This document shows, piece by piece, positions 7,046 through 10,423 of a DNA stretch of 10,423 bases; within the stretch, counting starts at the first letter, position 1, and each line of letters opens with the position of its first letter. The DNA comes from an uncultured Ilumatobacter sp. Its GTDB lineage: Bacteria; Actinomycetota; Acidimicrobiia; Acidimicrobiales; Ilumatobacteraceae. A program made the position numbers and the translations under genes. The stretch is from assembly GCA_937891565.1 (NCBI GenBank), contig CALAHA010000270.1:1-10423 (forward strand). The letters are read 5' to 3'. The notes beneath the pieces are model-generated. The model worked only from the letters and a program-made list of their open reading frames with translations, searched no databases and was not told the origin of the DNA.

Positions 7046-7858
7046 TCATGTCGGACGTCGGTTCATGGCGTAGATCACAGCGTGTTCGATGCGGGCAACA
7101 AGGAGGTCGTCGACGACGACCGCGGTGTCGAGGGTGAGGAACTCGGCGCCGTTGTCGGTCGTGAGTTCGTGAATGCGCGGCCGGACCGAGACGGTTTCGC
7201 CGACGCGTAGCGGCCGATGATGGCGCACCCGAGAGCGAGCATGAATCCACGGGCCGAGCGCGACCGAGTGCATCAACGACAGGTTGGCCAGGTCGCCGTA
7301 GATGACCGGATGCACGATGCCGCGGTCGCCGAACACGGTGAGGTCGTTGCCGATGTCGGTGAGCAACTTGTGTTGCCACGCGTCGTCAATCGTGTACTCG
7401 ACAGTCGGGAAATGAGCGACACCGTCGAGTGCACTTCGAACGGGCGCGTACGGCTCGTCCCGTGGCGGGACAAGGGGATGAGCGCGGGCGGGAAGTGGGC
7501 CGGGAGCGCCCGGTGTTGCATCGGCGGTGGCCACGACGACACCGTCATCGCGCACCGCCGCGGCCCGAATCGATGCGAGTGGTGCGTGTTCAGCAGTGAC
7601 GATGAACCGTTCGCCTGCATAGGCAGGTTGCCGGAGGCGAACCTCGACCGTGCCGCGATCGAGCCACGAGTCGCCGAGCGCAGCGACGACCTGACGCAGC
7701 AGGTAGCCATACGTGGTGACTCCAGCGACGAGGGCGCGCTCGTAGCCGAGTTCTCGTGCGGCATCGTCGTCGTGAATGTCATTTCCTGAGTCCGCCGCGA
7801 CGTTGATGGCCGTCACGGTCCACGGCTCGACGTGCTGGTGGTCGTGCTGGTCGGTCAT
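7046..7858 (-). CDS. MaoC-like double-hotdog protein (putative acyl-CoA hydratase/dehydratase)
   Basis: 270 residues from the ATG at 7858, long enough for two hotdog domains (about 10-120 and 145-265). The N-terminal half has the hydratase-type segment SGNDIHDDDAARELGYERAL (24-43), followed by AGVTTYGYL and the strand RGTVEVRLRQPAYAGERF. The C-terminal half has GIVHPVIYGDLANLSLMHS (180-198) and HHRPLRVGETVSVRPRI. R-specific enoyl-CoA hydratases use an Asp five residues before the His of NPxH; here H29 is present but that position is Ser24, with D23 one residue earlier, so catalysis is uncertain. The start overlaps the stop of the AcuI-like gene by 4 bp (ATGA), with GAGGA at 7863-7867 four bases upstream; the longer open frame lies inside that upstream gene. 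Context suggests action on an acyl-CoA made in the same pathway. Confidence 0.75.
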   Translation of the reverse strand: MTDQHDHQHVEPWTVTAINVAADSGNDIHDDDAARELGYERALVAGVTTYGYLLRQVVAALGDSWLDRGTVEVRLRQPAYAGERFIVTAEHAPLASIRAAAVRDDGVVVATADATPGAPGPLPARAHPLVPPRDEPYAPVRSALDGVAHFPTVEYTIDDAWQHKLLTDIGNDLTVFGDRGIVHPVIYGDLANLSLMHSVALGPWIHARSRVRHHRPLRVGETVSVRPRIHELTTDNGAEFLTLDTAVVVDDLLVARIEHAVIYAMNRRPT

Positions 7859-8844
7859 GCGATCCTCACCACCGTGCGCCCTCGGGTGCGTCCACCGAGG
7901 ATCTCTGGTGCGAGCGAGGCCACCTCGTCGAGGTCGATCTCCGTGGTGAGCGACTCGAGCGCGTCGAGGTCGAAGGTGTCTTCGATGCGCTGCCAGATCG
8001 CTGTTCGCCGGTCGGGAGGGCACATCACCGAATCGATGCCGAACACTGTGACGCCGCGCAGGAGGAATGGCGTCACATTGCTGGGCATCGCATCACCCCC
8101 GGCCAGCCCGCACGCGGCCGCAGCAGCTCCGTAGCGCAGTTCGGCGATCACGTGCGCGAGTGTGGACCCTCCGACGGCATCAACGCATCCGGCCCATCGT
8201 TCCGACAGCAGCGGTCGCCCCGGTGCGTCCTCGATGGTGGAGCGGTCGATCACCGTGGTGGCCCCGAGAGTACGAAGTGCTTCGCCGTTGGCCTCGACGC
8301 GCCCGGTCGACGCAGCGACGTCGTAGCCGAGTTGAGCCAACAGGTGCACGGCGCTGCCACCGAGACCACCTGAGGCGCCGGTCACGAGGACCGGTCCGTC
8401 GCCCGGCACGAGGCCGTGCCGCTCGAGTGTGTCGATGGCCAACATTGCGGTGAACCCCGCTGTGCCGACCGCCATTGCTTGTCGGGTGGTCAAGCCGGCC
8501 GGGAGCGCGGTGAGCCAGTCGGCCCGCACGCTTGCTCGGGACGCGTAACCACCCCACCAGATCTCGCCGACGCGCCATCCAGTGAGCACGACCCGATCAC
8601 CCGGTGACCATCGTTCGTCGTCGGAACGCTCGACGACGCCAGCGAGGTCGACACCGCCGACATGGGGATAGTCGCGCCCGAGTCGGCCGCCGCCGGTGAG
8701 GACGAGCCCGTCTTTGTAGTTGAGCGACGACCACTCGACGTCGACGATCACGCCGGCCTCCGGCAGGACGTCGTCGGGCAGCACGACGATCTCGTGTTCC
8801 ATGCCGTCTGCTGTGCGGTCAGTGAGCAGGGCGCGAAAGCTCAT
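7855..8844 (-). CDS. AcuI/YhdH-type MDR oxidoreductase (acrylyl-CoA reductase-like)
   Basis: 329 residues, matching the YhdH/AcuI subfamily of zinc-free medium-chain dehydrogenases, whose characterised members reduce acrylyl-CoA to propionyl-CoA with NADPH. Subfamily marks are SSLNYKDGL (39-47), PHVGGVDLAGVV (60-71), GDRVVLTGWRVGEIWWGGYA (82-101), AVGTAGFTAMLAI (125-137), the Rossmann loop VTGASGGLGG (154-163), ASTGR (178-182; the Arg suits NADPH), and SNVTPFLLRGVTVFGIDS (255-272). No zinc-binding Cys/His set is evident. The start at 8844 has no Shine-Dalgarno: the upstream 30 bases are filled by a perfect inverted repeat and a promoter-like sequence, suggesting a leaderless, operator-controlled mRNA. 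It is the first structural gene after the GntR regulator and overlaps the next gene by 4 bp. The subfamily call is strong; acrylyl-CoA itself as substrate is inference. Confidence 0.87.
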   Translation of the reverse strand: MSFRALLTDRTADGMEHEIVVLPDDVLPEAGVIVDVEWSSLNYKDGLVLTGGGRLGRDYPHVGGVDLAGVVERSDDERWSPGDRVVLTGWRVGEIWWGGYASRASVRADWLTALPAGLTTRQAMAVGTAGFTAMLAIDTLERHGLVPGDGPVLVTGASGGLGGSAVHLLAQLGYDVAASTGRVEANGEALRTLGATTVIDRSTIEDAPGRPLLSERWAGCVDAVGGSTLAHVIAELRYGAAAAACGLAGGDAMPSNVTPFLLRGVTVFGIDSVMCPPDRRTAIWQRIEDTFDLDALESLTTEIDLDEVASLAPEILGGRTRGRTVVRIA

Positions 8845-8845
8845 T

Positions 8846-8872
8846 GCAATGGTTCTAGCACGGAACCATTGC
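8846..8872. promoter_or_regulatory. Perfect 10-bp inverted repeat, candidate operator
   Basis: GCAATGGTTC (8846-8855) and GAACCATTGC (8863-8872) are exact reverse complements separated by 7 bases. The element fills the 33-bp gap between the GntR stop and the AcuI-like start, ending one base before the ATG. It is most simply an operator for the adjacent GntR protein, although the half-site spacing is wider than the TGGTnnnACCA type known for FadR-like regulators. The alternative is an mRNA hairpin controlling read-through or start-codon access; there is no U-tract for intrinsic termination. Confidence 0.6.
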
Positions 8873-8881
8873 GGTTGTCAC
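8852..8881 (-). promoter_or_regulatory. Candidate leaderless promoter of the catabolic operon
   Basis: On the minus strand GTGACA (8881-8876, five of six matches to TTGACA) is followed after 18 bases by TAGAAC (8857-8852). That hexamer fits the -10 pattern except for the last base. The ATG at 8844 lies 7 nt after it, so transcription would start at or next to the start codon. The -35 box includes the stop codon of the GntR gene. The inverted repeat at 8846-8872 lies over the spacer and -10, where a repressor would act. Confidence 0.45.
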
Positions 8882-9564
8882 GTCGGATCTCCACTGGCGA
8901 GCATCTCGAGCAACTCGCGTCGAGTGTTCTCGATGTGCGTCTCGACAGCGGCGGCGGCGGCTTCGGCGTCGCGCTCGGAGACCGCCTTGAAGATCGCGGC
9001 GTGTTCAGCGCGGGTCTCTTCGATGTGGGTGTTGTAGCGGAGCTGGTCAGTCGGGGCGAACAGCTCGCCCCGAGCTTCGTCGACGGCGGCGATCAGCCGA
9101 GGGGAACCGGACGCCTCGGCCAGTGCGGTGTGGAACTCCGAGTCGGCCTGCCGAAACGCCTCGGCGCCGGCTGCGGCGTCGAGGCGCTCGATTGCGGCCG
9201 ACATCCGTTCCAGGTCGGTTGCGTCGGCGCGCACCGAGGCCAGTTTGGCCGAGCGTCGTTCGACGGCCAGCCGATACTCGATGAGGTCGTCGAGATCGAC
9301 CAGGTTCTCGCGCATCCGTCGAAGCCAGCGCTCGTATGGCTTGTCGAGGCCGGTGACGAAGTTGCCGCCGGTGGCGCCGCGACGGGCTTCGAGATACCCC
9401 TCGGCCTGCAGTCGGGCCAACGCGCCGCGCAGGGTGATCCGCCCGACGCCGAGGTCGGCTGCGAGTTCGCGTTCTGCGGGAAGGCGATCGCCTGGGCTCA
9501 ATTCGCCGCGATGAATTCGACCGCGCAGGAGGTTGGCAATGTCGTCGACCGTGGTGTGACGCAT
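8878..9564 (-). CDS. GntR-family transcriptional regulator, FCD (FadR-type) subfamily
   Basis: 228 residues from the ATG at 9564. The N-terminal winged helix-turn-helix (about 5-75) shows LRGRIHRGELSPGDRLPAER, then LAADLGVGRITLRGALARLQ, a classic GntR pattern. The C-terminal all-helical FCD domain (about 95-225) keeps the residues that usually bind a metal and the carboxylate ligand: R98 in EYRLAVE, D141 and H145 in DSEFHTAL, H188 in EHAAIF and H210 in ETHIENT. Such proteins usually repress catabolic genes until an organic acid binds. An in-frame TTG (9606) or GTG (9594) could extend it; ATG is preferred because homology begins there, but AGGA is directly adjacent to it and too close to act as a normal ribosome binding site. 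The gene lies 33 bp upstream of the AcuI-like gene, next to the inverted repeat that is its likely target. Confidence 0.9.
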   Translation of the reverse strand: MRHTTVDDIANLLRGRIHRGELSPGDRLPAERELAADLGVGRITLRGALARLQAEGYLEARRGATGGNFVTGLDKPYERWLRRMRENLVDLDDLIEYRLAVERRSAKLASVRADATDLERMSAAIERLDAAAGAEAFRQADSEFHTALAEASGSPRLIAAVDEARGELFAPTDQLRYNTHIEETRAEHAAIFKAVSERDAEAAAAAVETHIENTRRELLEMLASGDPT

Positions 9565-9656
9565 TCCTGCAGTGTGCCCGATGCAGCCACCCACTGTCGG
9601 TAACAAGCGTGATGAAACGCGGCGCCGGTCAGGTGTCGAACGTCAGATCAGCGCGT
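9565..9656. other. Intergenic gap between aldehyde dehydrogenase and GntR genes
   Basis: This 92-bp stretch lies between the aldehyde dehydrogenase stop and the GntR ATG (50 bp if the TTG start is used). It may hold the regulator's own promoter, but I see no convincing -10/-35 pair, terminator or copy of the 8846-8872 repeat. Whether the aldehyde dehydrogenase gene is cotranscribed with the regulator is undecided. Confidence 0.4.
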
Positions 9657-9678
9657 TCACATCGGCGCGTTCGCATCG
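9651..9678. repeat. 14-bp near-perfect tandem repeat at the aldehyde dehydrogenase 3' end
   Basis: GCGCGTTCACATCG (9651-9664) is followed directly by GCGCGTTCGCATCG (9665-9678), differing at one base. The repeat spans the stop codon of the aldehyde dehydrogenase gene; the unit is not a multiple of three. It may be a small duplication that reset the C-terminus, or chance in GC-rich DNA. Confidence 0.45.
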
Positions 9679-10423
9679 TCGACGCCGACGATCCTGCTCC
9701 CGCGGAACAGCTCGAAGGTCGTCGCGTCGCCGTGGCCGCCGATGCCGCTGGCACCCCAGAAGCTCTGTTCGGAATCGCCGCAGAGGTCGAACAGGCCGGT
9801 TCCGTTGACCTTGACTTCGCCGGCCCGGAGGCGAGCGCCGAGTGCCATTGCCCGCTCTGTGTCGGCCGAGAAGACGTACGCCGCGAGGCCGTCGTCGCCG
9901 ACACTGGCCGCCGCGAGCGCAGCCTGTTCGTCGGCGACCGAATGCAGTGTCATCACCGGGCCGAACGTCTCGCTCAGCGATTCGTTCGCCGCGATGCCCG
10001 TGATCAGCGTGGGTGGGAAGAACCATCCGCCGAGGTCCGGGAGTTCGCCGACGCGATGCACCTCGGTGTCGGCCCGGCTGTCGAGCGCCTGGACCGCGGC
10101 GGTGACCTTCTGGTGATGCAGCTGATGGGAGAGCGGCCCGATCTCGGTGTCGGGATCAAGGCACGATCCGATCCGGCGTCGAGCGAGCTCGGTCAGGAGG
10201 GCATCACGGAGGTCGTCGGCCACGGAGGCTTCGACGAGAATGCGCCCTGGTGCTTCGCACCATTGACCATTCAGTTTCGTGGCGCCGTCGGCGAGGCTGC
10301 GTGCCGTGGCAGCGATGTCGGCGTCAGCGCACACGATCGCGGGGTTGTTGCCGCCGAGTTCGAGCTGGAGGCGGGCGAAATTCGGAGCAGCTGCTGCAGC
10401 GATCGCCCGGCCCGCTGGTTGAC
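9657..10423 (-). CDS. NAD(P)-dependent aldehyde dehydrogenase, C-terminal part
   Basis: The last 254 residues of a gene that enters from the right edge. The enzyme oxidises an aldehyde to an acid (or acyl-CoA in some subfamilies). In window-residue numbering the general-base Glu is E21 in ELGGNNPAIV, the nucleophile is C55 in LNGQWC 34 residues later, and E151 in ETFGPV holds the nicotinamide ribose 96 residues after the Cys; these spacings match the family. GWFFPPTLITG (132-142) and a C-terminal FWGASGIGGHGD segment are also typical. The N-terminal Rossmann part is outside the window. Downstream in the same direction is the GntR gene after a 50-92 bp gap, so it may be in the same regulon or in a separate upstream operon. 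Subfamily and substrate cannot be fixed from this fragment. Confidence 0.9.
   Translation of the reverse strand, partial: QPAGRAIAAAAAPNFARLQLELGGNNPAIVCADADIAATARSLADGATKLNGQWCEAPGRILVEASVADDLRDALLTELARRRIGSCLDPDTEIGPLSHQLHHQKVTAAVQALDSRADTEVHRVGELPDLGGWFFPPTLITGIAANESLSETFGPVMTLHSVADEQAALAAASVGDDGLAAYVFSADTERAMALGARLRAGEVKVNGTGLFDLCGDSEQSFWGASGIGGHGDATTFELFRGSRIVGVDDANAPM

Noticed and set aside
7859..8023. N-terminal extension of the hotdog protein
   Set aside because: It is antiphase translation of the AcuI-like gene; the ATGA overlap with a GAGGA site is a much better start.
8846..8872. Intrinsic terminator between the GntR and AcuI-like genes
   Set aside because: The stem has only about half G/C pairs and no U-tract follows it; the next bases are the ATG and coding sequence.

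Overview
The window comes from a high-GC bacterium, roughly two-thirds G+C by eye with strong G/C preference at third codon positions. It is almost fully coding, with tight 4-bp gene overlaps, few Shine-Dalgarno sites and two possible leaderless starts. This fits Actinomycetota. An acidimicrobial (Ilumatobacter-like) origin is only a stylistic impression, because no phylogenetic marker is present. I see no RNA gene, mobile element or CRISPR array, and no gene-free stretch longer than about 100 bases.

Layout. At the left edge is the start of a luciferase-like monooxygenase gene (1-208, minus). It is divergent from a two-gene plus-strand unit: an ornithine-cyclodeaminase/mu-crystallin family oxidoreductase (310-1338) and, 2 bp later, a protein related to the large subunit of N,N-dimethylformamidase (1341-3392). 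That unit converges, with a 1-bp gap between stop codons, on a long minus-strand operon. In transcription order the operon is: GntR/FCD-type regulator (9564-8878), AcuI/YhdH-type enoyl-CoA reductase (8844-7855), MaoC-like hotdog protein (7858-7046), nitrilase (7032-6079), acyl-CoA synthetase (6074-4371) and a PLP-dependent serine/threonine dehydratase or racemase-like enzyme (4374-3394). At the right edge is the C-terminal two-thirds or so of an aldehyde dehydrogenase (9657-10423, minus).

How the genes could work together (inference). The nitrilase would release a carboxylic acid and ammonia, and the ligase would activate the acid to a CoA thioester. The hotdog protein could hydrate, and the AcuI-like protein reduce, an unsaturated acyl-CoA; an acrylyl-type intermediate is one possibility. 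The formamidase-like hydrolase is a second C-N hydrolase, and the PLP enzyme and OCD-family enzyme could handle an amino-acid or imine intermediate. Together they look like a regulated catabolic locus for a small nitrogen-containing carbon compound (nitrile, amide or amino-acid derivative). The substrate cannot be read from sequence.

Regulation. A perfect 10-bp inverted repeat with a 7-nt spacer fills the gap between the GntR gene and the AcuI-like gene. It lies over a plausible promoter whose predicted start point is the AcuI ATG itself, so it is the best operator candidate. A smaller palindrome sharing TGGTT/ACCATT elements covers the predicted -10 region of the divergent promoter at 210-225.
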